A stretch of DNA of 48,958 nt, from positions 303,777 to 352,734 of the forward strand of contig NZ_GL891979.1 of assembly GCF_000213555.1 (NCBI RefSeq). The letters are read 5' to 3'. Positions 24,766-33,361 of this stretch are shown here, piece after piece; position 1 is the first letter of the stretch, and each line of letters opens with the position of its first letter. The stretch is from Dysgonomonas gadei ATCC BAA-286. GTDB lineage: Bacteria; Bacteroidota; Bacteroidia; Bacteroidales; Dysgonomonadaceae. The translations under genes and the position numbers were made by a program. The notes under the pieces were generated by a model. That model made no database searches. It had not been told where the DNA came from and saw nothing but the letters and a program-made list of their open reading frames with translations.

Positions 24766-26067
24766 ATGATTTGGAACGAACCGAAAGAGTGCATGAGCCT
24801 CGAGGATAAACGAAACCTGCAAGGTGAGCGTCTGCGTAAGCTGGTGGAGAAGGTATATCACAGTACTCCTTTCTATAGACAGAAAATGCAGGAGATGGAT
24901 ATTACACCCGGCGACATTCGTTCGGTGGAGGATATCGTAAAACTACCTTTTACCACAAAACAGGATTTGCGTGACAATTATCCTTACGGTTTGTTTGCAG
25001 TGCCTATGTCACAGATTGTGAGACTGCACGCCTCATCGGGAACAACTGGCACACCCACTGTAGTCGGTTATACCCGTCGCGATTTATCCATATGGTCTGA
25101 GATGACCGCCCGTTGTCTGAGTGCTTTCGGTACCGATCAGAACGATATTTTTTCGGTAGGCTATGGTTACGGACTCTTTACCGGAGGACTAGGTTTACAC
25201 TATGGAGTGGAACACTTGGGGGCAACGGTTATTCCCATGTCTACAGGAAATACAGCTAAACATATTCAGCTTGCACGCGATTTTGGAGCTACGGCTCTTG
25301 CCTGTACTCCGTCTTATGCCCTTTATTTGGCAGAGTCGATAGCGAAGACAGGCATTCCCCGTGAGGAATTCAGGTTGCGAACTGCCATTCTGGGTGCGGA
25401 ACCATGGACAGAGAATATGCGCAAAGAGATAGAAGCAAAGCTGGGCGTAGATGCCTACAACATATATGGGTTGAGTGAGATAATGGGGCCGGGCGTGTCG
25501 CACGAGTGCCGGTACAAAGACGGTTCCCATATTATAGATGACCATTTTTTACCTGAAATTGTATCACCTGACACATTAGAGCAAATGCCATATGGAGAAC
25601 AGGGAGAATTGGTGTTTACCACTCTTACAAAGGAGGGTTTACCTTTATTGCGTTACCGTACCAAAGATCTTTGTTCATTGACGGAAGAACCTTGTAAATG
25701 TGGACGTACCAGTGTGCGCATGAGCCGTATAGTAGGGCGTAGCGACGATATGCTGATTATCCGCGGAGTGAATGTGTTTCCATCGCAGATAGAAAGTGTA
25801 ATACTGGAAATGGAAGAATTTGAACCGCACTATCTGCTGATAGTAGACCGCGTAAACAATCTGGATATACTGGAGGTACAGGTTGAAGTCCGGGACGGAT
25901 ATTTTTCGGATGAAATCTCAAAGATTATGGCATTGAAAAAGAAGATAGCTCATCGCCTGCAAAGCGTACTTGGAATCAGTGCCGATATAAAACTGGTTGA
26001 GCCTTACAGTATCAAACGAAGTGAGGGTAAGGCGCAGCGTGTAATTGATAAACGTATCTTTAATTGA
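24766..26067 (+). CDS. paaK: phenylacetate-CoA ligase
   Basis: This AMP-forming ligase activates phenylacetate or related aryl acetates to their CoA esters. The 433 residues start with the PaaK N-terminal pattern LRKLVEKVYHSTPFYRQKM. FTTKQDLRDNYPYGLFAVP and the ATP loop HASSGTTGTPTVVGY follow. NIYGLSEIMGPGVSHEC, LRYRTKDL, CGRTSVRMSRIVGRSDDMLIIRGVNVFPSQIE and the C-terminal KRSEGKAQRVIDKR complete the fold. Length fits PaaK. No phenylacetyl-CoA epoxidase genes are near, so aerobic phenylacetate breakdown is unlikely. It is followed 7 bases later by an ACT gene. Confidence 0.94.
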   Translation: MIWNEPKECMSLEDKRNLQGERLRKLVEKVYHSTPFYRQKMQEMDITPGDIRSVEDIVKLPFTTKQDLRDNYPYGLFAVPMSQIVRLHASSGTTGTPTVVGYTRRDLSIWSEMTARCLSAFGTDQNDIFSVGYGYGLFTGGLGLHYGVEHLGATVIPMSTGNTAKHIQLARDFGATALACTPSYALYLAESIAKTGIPREEFRLRTAILGAEPWTENMRKEIEAKLGVDAYNIYGLSEIMGPGVSHECRYKDGSHIIDDHFLPEIVSPDTLEQMPYGEQGELVFTTLTKEGLPLLRYRTKDLCSLTEEPCKCGRTSVRMSRIVGRSDDMLIIRGVNVFPSQIESVILEMEEFEPHYLLIVDRVNNLDILEVQVEVRDGYFSDEISKIMALKKKIAHRLQSVLGISADIKLVEPYSIKRSEGKAQRVIDKRIFN

Positions 26068-26074
26068 TTAGCTT

Positions 26075-26500
26075 ATGACAATAAAACAACTATCTATTTT
26101 TGTAGAAAATAAGACCGGACGACTAAATGAGGTAGCGCATATACTGGGTAGGAATGGAGTGAATATGAAAGCGTTCAGCCTTGCTGAAAGTGCCGACTTC
26201 GGGATTTTACGTCTGATAGTATCCGATGTGGATTTGGCTGTAAGAGTACTAAAAGAGGCTCATTTAGGAGTAAGTGTAAATGATGTGCTTTGTCTGTCGT
26301 GTCCCAATACACCGGGTTCATTAGCTGCCATATTGGAATATTTGGCTAAGGAAGATGTATTTATTGAATATATGTATGCCTTTTCGAATGGTGAGAGGGC
26401 CAATGTGGTTATAAGGCCAACAGATATAAAAAAATGCGTCGAGATATTGACTGTAAATAATTGCGAATTATTAAACCAGGATAGGATAAAAGGATGCTGA
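26075..26500 (+). CDS. tandem ACT-domain protein
   Basis: The 141-residue protein consists of two ACT domains: residues 3-65 (QLSIFVENKTGRLNEVAHILGRNGVNMKAFSL...) and about 70-135 (LSCPNTPGSLAAILEYLAKEDVFIEYMYAF...). The G-RLxEV and PGSLAxIL segments are the ligand loops. Such proteins sit beside paaK in many Bacteroidota and Clostridia, where they are thought to sense amino acids. No catalytic domain is attached. It is the last gene of the aryl-acid cluster, followed by a convergent terminator. Confidence 0.92.
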   Translation: MTIKQLSIFVENKTGRLNEVAHILGRNGVNMKAFSLAESADFGILRLIVSDVDLAVRVLKEAHLGVSVNDVLCLSCPNTPGSLAAILEYLAKEDVFIEYMYAFSNGERANVVIRPTDIKKCVEILTVNNCELLNQDRIKGC

Positions 26501-26519
26501 TATCCTTTCCCTAATAAAG

Positions 26520-26551
26520 CGACCTTTGGTTCGATTCTGTGCCAAAGGCCG
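26520..26551. terminator. bidirectional hairpin terminator
   Basis: cgacctttgg (26520-26529) pairs with ccaaaggccg (26542-26551) at 9 of 10 positions. It lies between the convergent ACT gene and ROK kinase gene. tttat follows on the plus side and ctttatt on the minus side, so it can serve both. Confidence 0.65.
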
Positions 26552-26563
26552 TTTATCATCAAA

Positions 26564-27388
26564 CTAGTATAAGACAGAAGCTCCTAATATGCTAATATCC
26601 TCCTTTTTTGATATTCTGATTTCTACCTTTTTTACAGTTTCAGGGTAAGGAAACGTATTTAATGTTTCTATCATTGCAGGGGCAAAGAATTTATAAGCAT
26701 TGGATATGCTGCCACCCATAATTATAACAGAGGGATCGTATGCAAAAAGGATCACTTTCATCAGGTTACCAATGTGGTGTCCGGCTTCTTTCCATATCAT
26801 TAAGGCTTCGTCATCTCCTTCAGATGCTTTATCAAAAGCCTCTTTTCCGGTAATTCCGTGCTCCCTCACAAAATAAGAACTGCTGCAATAGGACTCATAA
26901 TCATACTCCAGATAAGGCAGGCACCCGATTTCTCCGGCACCGGTATTATCTCCGTTATATAATTTACCATCGATAATTATTCCCGCGCCTACTCCTGTGC
27001 CTAAAGCAACCGCGACAAGGTTGTTGAAGCCATTACCTTCTCCGTAATAATGTTCGCCGAGAGCAAAACAGTTGCAATCGTTATTTACAGAAACCGGGAT
27101 TTTGAATTCTTCTTCCAGGATATCTTTCAGATGTACTTCTTTCCACGAAGGTATATTCGCCACATTGTAGACGATACCTCTTTCAGCATCGACTACCGAT
27201 GGAACACCTATACCTATGCTTTCTATATCCTGATTTATTAATTGACGTATCATTCCTTTTAGCTGGTCGATGACCGCTTCTTCCGGTTTGTTAGCCTTGC
27301 ATGGTTCGGTTACCCTGTTGATTATTTTACCGTTCGATACAATGCCCATCCGGACATTTGTGCCTCCTAAATCTATACCTATTTTCAT
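26564..27388 (-). CDS. ROK-family sugar kinase without zinc motif
   Basis: This likely hexose kinase is the last gene of the glycan-utilisation operon. The 274 residues carry the phosphate loop IGIDLGGTNVRMGI (residues 3-16), the NNDCNCFALGE catalytic-Asp segment, ALGTGVGAGIIIDGKLYNG and the adenosine motif VIIMGGSIS. The ROK zinc site (CxCGxxGCxE) is missing; the corresponding stretch reads GEIGCLPYLEYDYESYCSSS. Such zinc-free forms occur among Bacteroidota ROK kinases acting on mannose, fructose or glucose. The start overlaps the upstream stop by 4 bases (ATGA), so translation is coupled. Confidence 0.88.
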   Translation of the reverse strand: MKIGIDLGGTNVRMGIVSNGKIINRVTEPCKANKPEEAVIDQLKGMIRQLINQDIESIGIGVPSVVDAERGIVYNVANIPSWKEVHLKDILEEEFKIPVSVNNDCNCFALGEHYYGEGNGFNNLVAVALGTGVGAGIIIDGKLYNGDNTGAGEIGCLPYLEYDYESYCSSSYFVREHGITGKEAFDKASEGDDEALMIWKEAGHHIGNLMKVILFAYDPSVIIMGGSISNAYKFFAPAMIETLNTFPYPETVKKVEIRISKKEDISILGASVLY

Positions 27389-29004
27389 AGAGTCTGCTTA
27401 CCTTCTTTTATACTTACTTTCTTACTCTTATCTTTTCCCCAGTATAATGTCAGTTCGAAAGGAACGTTCGTCTCTATTGTTACTGATGGCGTATCTTCCT
27501 GCGAATTGCGTTTGTTTACTTTCAGGGTAACAAGCCCGTCGGGGCCGAAAGGATAACGTTCTATTCCGTGTGCTTCTGTCTGGGTGATATCCCATATAAG
27601 CGAACGATTGGCATAGTCGGAACGTATGCCCAGAATATATTCGATAAATATGGCAATAGGGGGCAAACCCGTCCAGCCCACAAAATCTTTACGGGCCATA
27701 AATCCGGGCTCGGCAGCCTCCGGAGCATAATATTCCCAGAATGTGCCGGTGTTTTTATATACTTCGAATACATTATTATAATGGTTTTTCGCTATTTCTT
27801 TAGCCTGTCCGGTATATCCTTTTTTATCAAGTCCGGTAATAACCATATAATTTGTTCCCGGCCATACGCCTCCTTGCCAGTAGCGTCCTTTAGGATTGTA
27901 TTTCGGGTTGTCAGCCGAAAGGGACGGTACTCTGTGCGGGCGGTTGAATGTTTTAGTATTTTCCAGTTCAGTAACCATTCTATCCAGTTGTGTTTTATCC
28001 AGAACATCGGTATGTAAAGACCAGAATGCACCGATTCCCTTAGTCGTATTCAAACTGCCGTCTGCGTACTGGTCATATAAATAGCCGGTTTTTTCGTCCC
28101 ACAGATTGTCGTGAACGTACTTTGTGAGTACTTTTATCTCATCTTCAAATTCTTCAATCTCTTGCCAGCGTTCGAGATAGAATCCTATTTCGAGCAGGAT
28201 ATTTGCCATCAGTATTTGTTGCAGGCATGCATCCAGCCATACCATATGTCCGTGACTGTATATCATACTGTATTGTGGCTGTACGCGTGGCATATTGTCC
28301 ATGCCGGTGCCCCAGCCGCTCGACCAATATGTACCGTTAGGCCATGTGCGGTTTAGTTTCAGCCATTTATAATAGGCGCAAAGAGCCGGGAAAATCTTGT
28401 TGAGACGTTCATTATCCCCGTATTGTTTGTAATACAATATCTCGCTCCACGGAAGCAGATTCGGACCTGTACTTACCGGATCGTATCGTTCGAAGCAGTC
28501 GGCTCCATCTGCTTTTATTTCACGGCAGATAAATCCGTCGGGGTGCTGTTTGGCGTAAAAATTATCCAATGTGTGTTGGAACGGGAAGAAGCGGTATCCA
28601 TAGCGGGCAAACATCATCATAAAGGATGAATCCCACATGAAAATATTTCCGTTATACGCGGTATCCAGATAACTGGATACAAAACCGGAACCTTTCTGTG
28701 GCTGACGGATATTGCTGATAGCTATCTGCCAGGCTTTCCAATACATCTCCAATTCTTTTTCATGGCCTGTCCAGATAGGATTGGGTAATATGTTCTTAGC
28801 CTCTTCAAAACTTTTAGGGGCAATTTCCTCCGGCTTGGCTATGCGGTACTCATTTTCTGTGACCAGGGCCTCTTTCACATAAGTATTCTTATATGGCAGG
28901 TTATACTTCTGCGGGGTTTCGCCTGTTTCCTGTGAATAGATGTGAAAAGTCCCGAATAACAGGCTTGAAGCAATAATTGAAATACTTAATATCTTTTTTC
29001 TCAT
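27385..29004 (-). CDS. MGH1/GH63-like glycoside hydrolase
   Basis: The 539-residue exported enzyme has an (alpha/alpha)6-barrel-like sequence. It starts with a signal peptide (MRKKILSISIIASSLLFGTFHIYSQ). Landmarks are YNGNIFMWDSSFMMMFARYG, FICREI, DGADCFERYDP, then WSSGWGTGMDNMPR, RYWQGGVWPGTNYMVI and GWTGLPPIAIFIEYILG. These correspond to the GH63/mannosylglycerate-hydrolase-like group (MGH1 fold), with an Asp and a Glu as catalytic residues. Substrates in the group include glucosylated or mannosylated compounds, so the exact bond is open. It lies in a tight operon with a metallophosphoesterase gene 8 bases upstream. Confidence 0.85.
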   Translation of the reverse strand: MRKKILSISIIASSLLFGTFHIYSQETGETPQKYNLPYKNTYVKEALVTENEYRIAKPEEIAPKSFEEAKNILPNPIWTGHEKELEMYWKAWQIAISNIRQPQKGSGFVSSYLDTAYNGNIFMWDSSFMMMFARYGYRFFPFQHTLDNFYAKQHPDGFICREIKADGADCFERYDPVSTGPNLLPWSEILYYKQYGDNERLNKIFPALCAYYKWLKLNRTWPNGTYWSSGWGTGMDNMPRVQPQYSMIYSHGHMVWLDACLQQILMANILLEIGFYLERWQEIEEFEDEIKVLTKYVHDNLWDEKTGYLYDQYADGSLNTTKGIGAFWSLHTDVLDKTQLDRMVTELENTKTFNRPHRVPSLSADNPKYNPKGRYWQGGVWPGTNYMVITGLDKKGYTGQAKEIAKNHYNNVFEVYKNTGTFWEYYAPEAAEPGFMARKDFVGWTGLPPIAIFIEYILGIRSDYANRSLIWDITQTEAHGIERYPFGPDGLVTLKVNKRNSQEDTPSVTIETNVPFELTLYWGKDKSKKVSIKEGKQTL

Positions 29005-29012
29005 ATTCTAAT

Positions 29013-30470
29013 TTATTCAGCAATAAATAATATATTATCGGGGAGTATGTCTTCTCTGATATTGCGGCTCGAATACCCGACTTCGAGCATCTCACCCATA
29101 TAATCTTCGAAATAAAGTACAGTCAGTTCATGGAATCCTTTATCGAGAGCGACTTTCCCATCTGCCCGCCTCATGCTGTGGGAACCGTCATTGTCAACGA
29201 CCAATTGCCCATCTATAAGCAGCTTTGATCCATCATCGGAATAGGTATAGAAGCGGTAGACACTTTTTTCCGGTATTTTGATCCATGTTTTGAAAACAAA
29301 TGCCATAGAATCCTGTGCAGTTGCCGGATCAATAGATATGTTTTTCAATATTCCATTCCTAACGGGCTTTGCCTGTGCTATCTCGCCCGTACTTTTGAAT
29401 CGTTTTCCTTCATAATAAGAGTATGACACCCCCTGCTGTTTTACTTTAATGCTCTTAGCGGCGAGGTAAACCATAGATTCTTCATCAACAGAAGATAAAC
29501 CCGACGGGTAATAATATTTAAATTCTGTCCCCTTTCTGGTTCTTATCCATGTATCGAACTGGGACTTTCCTTCATACATGAGTATAATACGTGAGCCCCG
29601 TTCTAATTTTCCGTATGCGTCTACTCCCGAAGTACGGCCGAATGCCAGGGCAATTCCCTGATCAATGCCTATATAATCATTATCATGATCATGCCCCACA
29701 AATATTCCCATCACATCTTTTTTCTCTATCATGGAGCACAACATACCGGAATTGATTTCGGGTGATGCTATCCCTTCCTCTTTGTTTCCGATTGTATTTT
29801 CGTTGCCGACAATATTGTTGAATTCAAGAATGGGAATATGGAAGAAGGCTAATGCAGGTAGCGGAGTATTATTATTGCGGACGGTAAATTTATCACTGGT
29901 ATTACGGTACCACTCTATCTGATCGAAATGTATCCAGTCATAATGCCCGTATTTATGTGCCGATGGTTTATTATTTGTATCGATACAATATAGTAGAGCT
30001 GCCGTTCTTGCTTCTTTAGAGCTGTTTACTGATAATGCATAATTTCCGCAGCCTGTTATTTGAGGCCCTTTTTCTCCTACAAAATAAGGCAGATTTTCTA
30101 TAATATCGAAGATTTCATTACGGGAGACACCGGTTTCGGCATCATGATTTCCCAGGGTTACAGCCCACGGAATCTGTGCTTCTTCGAATATTTTGGCTAT
30201 TGCCAGCCATCCTTCCCGAGCCGGTGCATCGGTAACGACATCACCCGTAAGCATGACTAAATCCGGCTTTTCTGTAGCTAATACATGTTTGATTACATCA
30301 ATAGTTTTAACGCAATTAGGTGATTTATTACTCCAATGAATATCTGTGAATTGGGCAATTTTAAATTGTCCATTATCCCTGAATTGTAGCTGTATATTTT
30401 TTTTGGGTACGGCTTTAAGTGTGCCAAAACAGGATAAAGCAGCTATTATAAAGAATAGGTATTTCTTCAT
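29013..30470 (-). CDS. exported metallophosphoesterase with C-terminal PA14 domain
   Basis: The calcineurin-like phosphoesterase has a signal peptide (residues 1 to about 20). Metal-binding motifs appear in order: AQFTDIHW (DxH), MLTGDVVTD (GD), LGNHD (GNHD), FFHIPI and VGHDHDND (GHxH). Residues from about 355 form a PA14 domain (SYYEGKRF...YTYSDDGSKLLIDGQLVVDNDGSH...LYFEDYMGE) closely like that of the GH92 enzyme in the same operon. PA14 often binds glycans. The Dcr2/PhoD-like core could remove phosphate monoesters or diesters. It is separated from the phosphatase gene upstream by 33 bases. Confidence 0.9.
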   Translation of the reverse strand: MKKYLFFIIAALSCFGTLKAVPKKNIQLQFRDNGQFKIAQFTDIHWSNKSPNCVKTIDVIKHVLATEKPDLVMLTGDVVTDAPAREGWLAIAKIFEEAQIPWAVTLGNHDAETGVSRNEIFDIIENLPYFVGEKGPQITGCGNYALSVNSSKEARTAALLYCIDTNNKPSAHKYGHYDWIHFDQIEWYRNTSDKFTVRNNNTPLPALAFFHIPILEFNNIVGNENTIGNKEEGIASPEINSGMLCSMIEKKDVMGIFVGHDHDNDYIGIDQGIALAFGRTSGVDAYGKLERGSRIILMYEGKSQFDTWIRTRKGTEFKYYYPSGLSSVDEESMVYLAAKSIKVKQQGVSYSYYEGKRFKSTGEIAQAKPVRNGILKNISIDPATAQDSMAFVFKTWIKIPEKSVYRFYTYSDDGSKLLIDGQLVVDNDGSHSMRRADGKVALDKGFHELTVLYFEDYMGEMLEVGYSSRNIREDILPDNILFIAE

Positions 30471-30503
30471 AGAAAGTATTTTTTAGAATTTATAATAGCT
30501 TTT

Positions 30504-32468
30504 TTACAAGCCTAATAAGGTTTTTATCTTATGGAATATCTGTGTGTTTTTATATACACCTCCGAATTTATCAGCACCCGGACCGTATGCATATACCGGC
30601 AGCATGATAGGAGTGTGGTCGTCTGTCATATACCGGGCGGTTATATGCCCTTTATCGAGTTCTCCGTCTACGAGGGTCAATCCTCCGGTTTCGTGGTCGC
30701 CAGTTATAATAATAAGAGTTTGCCCGTTGCTGTCCGCAAATTTCAGGGCTTCGGCGACAGCCATATCAAAACTAAGTGTTTCCAATATCGAACCCGGCAG
30801 AGAATTTGCGTGACCTGCATAATCAATCTTTGCTCCTTCCACCATAAGAAAAAATCCTTTATCACTAGCTCCTGATAATTTCTTTATAGCTTCTTTTGTA
30901 GCATGAGCAAGCAGAGTAAGAGTTTCTTCTGTCGCGGCTTTTTCCATCCGTTCGTCTATGCATACGACTTTATCATTGGCTGTATTTATTTCATCAATGG
31001 ATGTTGTCACCCGATATTTACCTTTTAGTTCTTCAGCCAGATTCCGTCCGTCTTTTCTTTTTGTAAATACCTCCATTCCACTACCATTCAGTAAAGTGAG
31101 TTTTCCATCCAGTAGCCAGTTTGTAATTTCGTCAGAATTATCACGTTCTACAGAATGCCCGTAGAAGGCCGCAGGAGTGGCATCGGCAACATTGCCGAGT
31201 GTAACCACACCACATGCATATCCTTCGGGGAAAAGAACATCAGTCATGGATGGATAAGGGGTACCGTCGTCTGCTGTACTGATGTGCCGGTTGCTATTTG
31301 ACTGGCCTGTGGCAAGTGCACTGCCTGCCGCAGCGGAGTCTGTTGTATATGCATCTTTCGAACTGGTTTTCTGAAGACCTATATGTTTAAGCAAAAGCAT
31401 GGAAAGTCCACGGTTTACCGTTTCGGCAGCACATACCTGTGACAGCCCCATGCCATCGCCAATAAGCATGATTACATTCTTGATCGGTTTATCAGCCCCG
31501 TCGTTCAGATAAGAAGGCTGATAAATATCGACGCCTTTGGTCAATTGCAGCCTTTTATTATTGAAACCCTGAAATCCAACAGTTGTTTTATCCAATCTTT
31601 TGGCACGGGCTACATCATCGGATACTTCCGCACTATTTCCCGCGATGTGATAATTCTTGTTGTCGAAGTGATAAAAGTAATCGGTACATGCTTCTACCCG
31701 GTCGGTATTAATATAGTCTACACCTATATTGTGAAATGTATTCCAAGCTGTAACTCCGTCCGGTGTTCCCCAAAAACGAATAGGTTTATCCAGTGCATGA
31801 ACAGCTTCTATCGCCTTTGTCACCTTGTTATATTCATCTCTGATCATAGTTCCCTTTCCATTCCACTGCGAATAATCTTTGAATGGAAGGCTTATCATGG
31901 CTATGCGTTTCAGTTGCCCGGAAGTATAGTCAAGTCCATTTCCGTCGAAAGATATAAAAGAAGGATATTTGGTAAAATCAGCCGGGGCTGGTCGGTCGCC
32001 CGATATGACTACACGTACGGCATAAGGATTTGCAGCCGGATCAAATACTTCAGGGTAGGCCTTCAATTTTTTTACGAGTATATCCAAAGTCGGATTTGCT
32101 GGTGTTTTCAGATCGATAAGTAATATGAAAGTCTTATCCGAATTTTCCCATGCCTTCCCGTTATTTTTCTTATACAGGGCTACGATCGGCTTAATATACG
32201 ATTCGTCCAGGGTAGGAGCTATGGCCAGATCCTCTTTATTGTGGGCTACCAGCAACTCATCCTTTCTGTTCGTAGCATATATATCTGCCTCTATAGATGC
32301 TACTTGCTGGGCATAAGCCTGATAAAAAGGCACTCGTTGTTCATAATCGTTATGTGAGTGAATCAGTATTTGTTGTTGAGCAAATGTAATAGACGGACAT
32401 ACGATTAGCAATCCTGCAATTAAAAATAGTCGTAATGCAGAAAAACTTCTGTTCAAAATGTAAGTCAT
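30504..32468 (-). CDS. PI-PLC-like domain fused to alkaline phosphatase
   Basis: The 654-residue exported protein has a signal peptide ending SITFAQQ. Residues about 34-290 resemble the AIM6/PI-PLC-like phosphodiesterase fold: LIHSHNDYEQRVPFYQAY, SIEADIYA and LVAHNKED, then LLIDLKT and a late RFWGTPD. Residues about 325-654 form an alkaline phosphatase: NVIMLIGDGMGLS, the nucleophile Ser in TTDSAAAGSALATG, VEGAKIDYAGHAN, ITGDHETGGLT and the DDHTP site. Both active sites look complete. A diesterase-monoesterase pair in one chain could open a phosphodiester and then remove the phosphate. It is co-transcribed with the neighbours. Confidence 0.9.
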   Translation of the reverse strand: MTYILNRSFSALRLFLIAGLLIVCPSITFAQQQILIHSHNDYEQRVPFYQAYAQQVASIEADIYATNRKDELLVAHNKEDLAIAPTLDESYIKPIVALYKKNNGKAWENSDKTFILLIDLKTPANPTLDILVKKLKAYPEVFDPAANPYAVRVVISGDRPAPADFTKYPSFISFDGNGLDYTSGQLKRIAMISLPFKDYSQWNGKGTMIRDEYNKVTKAIEAVHALDKPIRFWGTPDGVTAWNTFHNIGVDYINTDRVEACTDYFYHFDNKNYHIAGNSAEVSDDVARAKRLDKTTVGFQGFNNKRLQLTKGVDIYQPSYLNDGADKPIKNVIMLIGDGMGLSQVCAAETVNRGLSMLLLKHIGLQKTSSKDAYTTDSAAAGSALATGQSNSNRHISTADDGTPYPSMTDVLFPEGYACGVVTLGNVADATPAAFYGHSVERDNSDEITNWLLDGKLTLLNGSGMEVFTKRKDGRNLAEELKGKYRVTTSIDEINTANDKVVCIDERMEKAATEETLTLLAHATKEAIKKLSGASDKGFFLMVEGAKIDYAGHANSLPGSILETLSFDMAVAEALKFADSNGQTLIIITGDHETGGLTLVDGELDKGHITARYMTDDHTPIMLPVYAYGPGADKFGGVYKNTQIFHKIKTLLGL

Positions 32469-32489
32469 AAAATTTTGATTATAACAAGT

Positions 32490-33347
32490 TTATTCAATTT
32501 CTATCTGTGCTGTTATGGCAGAATGGTCGGAAATGAATTTACTATCCAACTCTTCGGGTATAACAGTGTGTTTTAATACTTTGGTATCTGGTTTTACGAA
32601 AATATAATCTATAAACTCGCGTTTTTCGAGAGGTACTTGTCCGAAACCGTGAAATGTCCAGTTCGTTCCACTTTTTACAACGGCTATATCTTTGGTATGC
32701 ATCAGATAGTTCGGATTTGCCGGATCTGTAACATGCTTGATAACATCTGAATCAGGGGTTGCATTAAAATCTCCCGTCAATATTACAGGCAGACCTTTAC
32801 TTAACTCTCCTATACGTTGAAGGAGTAAAGTCACACCTTCCTGCCGGGCCATTTTTCCTACATGGTCAAGGTGAGTGTTAATAAAGAATATTTGTTTTTT
32901 ACTGCTGATTTCTTCCAATACAATCCATGTGGCAACGCGTTCACATGCCCCATCCCATCCTTTAGAACCGATAACTTCAGGTGTTTCACTTAGCCAGAAA
33001 TGTCCGGATTTAATTTCTTTAAATCTATCTTTTTTGTACAGTATGGCACAATATTCACCTTTTTCTATCCCATCTATACGGCCAATCCCGATAGCATTGT
33101 ATTCAGGCAGAGAGGCTTTCAGATCGTTCAATTGATTGACCAATACTTCCTGTGCACCAACGATATCTGCATTCTGGGCTTTGATGGTTTGTGCTGCAAT
33201 ATCTTTTCTGTATTGCCAACTGTTGAGGCTATCGCCCGGATTATCGTAACGAATATTGAAGCTCATTACATTCAAATCAAGCGGTTTACTTCTTGTACAG
33301 GATACTAATAATGATACTACAGCAAATAAATAGAATAATCTTTTCAT
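32490..33347 (-). CDS. endonuclease/exonuclease/phosphatase-family lipoprotein
   Basis: The 285-residue protein has a signal peptide with lipobox LVSC (Cys17), so it is membrane-anchored outside the cytoplasm. The EEP fold is shown by DLNVMSFNIRYDNPGDSLNSW, AQNADIVGAQEVLVNQ (metal Glu), INTHLDHVGKMARQ, VILTGDFNATPDSD and the final SDHSAI. Bacteroidota relatives in utilisation loci are phosphodiesterases or inositol-phosphate-type phosphatases rather than nucleases, so a glycan phosphate is a reasonable target. It is 14 bases from the GH92 stop and 21 bases from the next gene, in one operon. Confidence 0.9.
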   Translation of the reverse strand: MKRLFYLFAVVSLLVSCTRSKPLDLNVMSFNIRYDNPGDSLNSWQYRKDIAAQTIKAQNADIVGAQEVLVNQLNDLKASLPEYNAIGIGRIDGIEKGEYCAILYKKDRFKEIKSGHFWLSETPEVIGSKGWDGACERVATWIVLEEISSKKQIFFINTHLDHVGKMARQEGVTLLLQRIGELSKGLPVILTGDFNATPDSDVIKHVTDPANPNYLMHTKDIAVVKSGTNWTFHGFGQVPLEKREFIDYIFVKPDTKVLKHTVIPEELDSKFISDHSAITAQIEIE

Positions 33348-33361
33348 GTCAGTAAGGTTTA

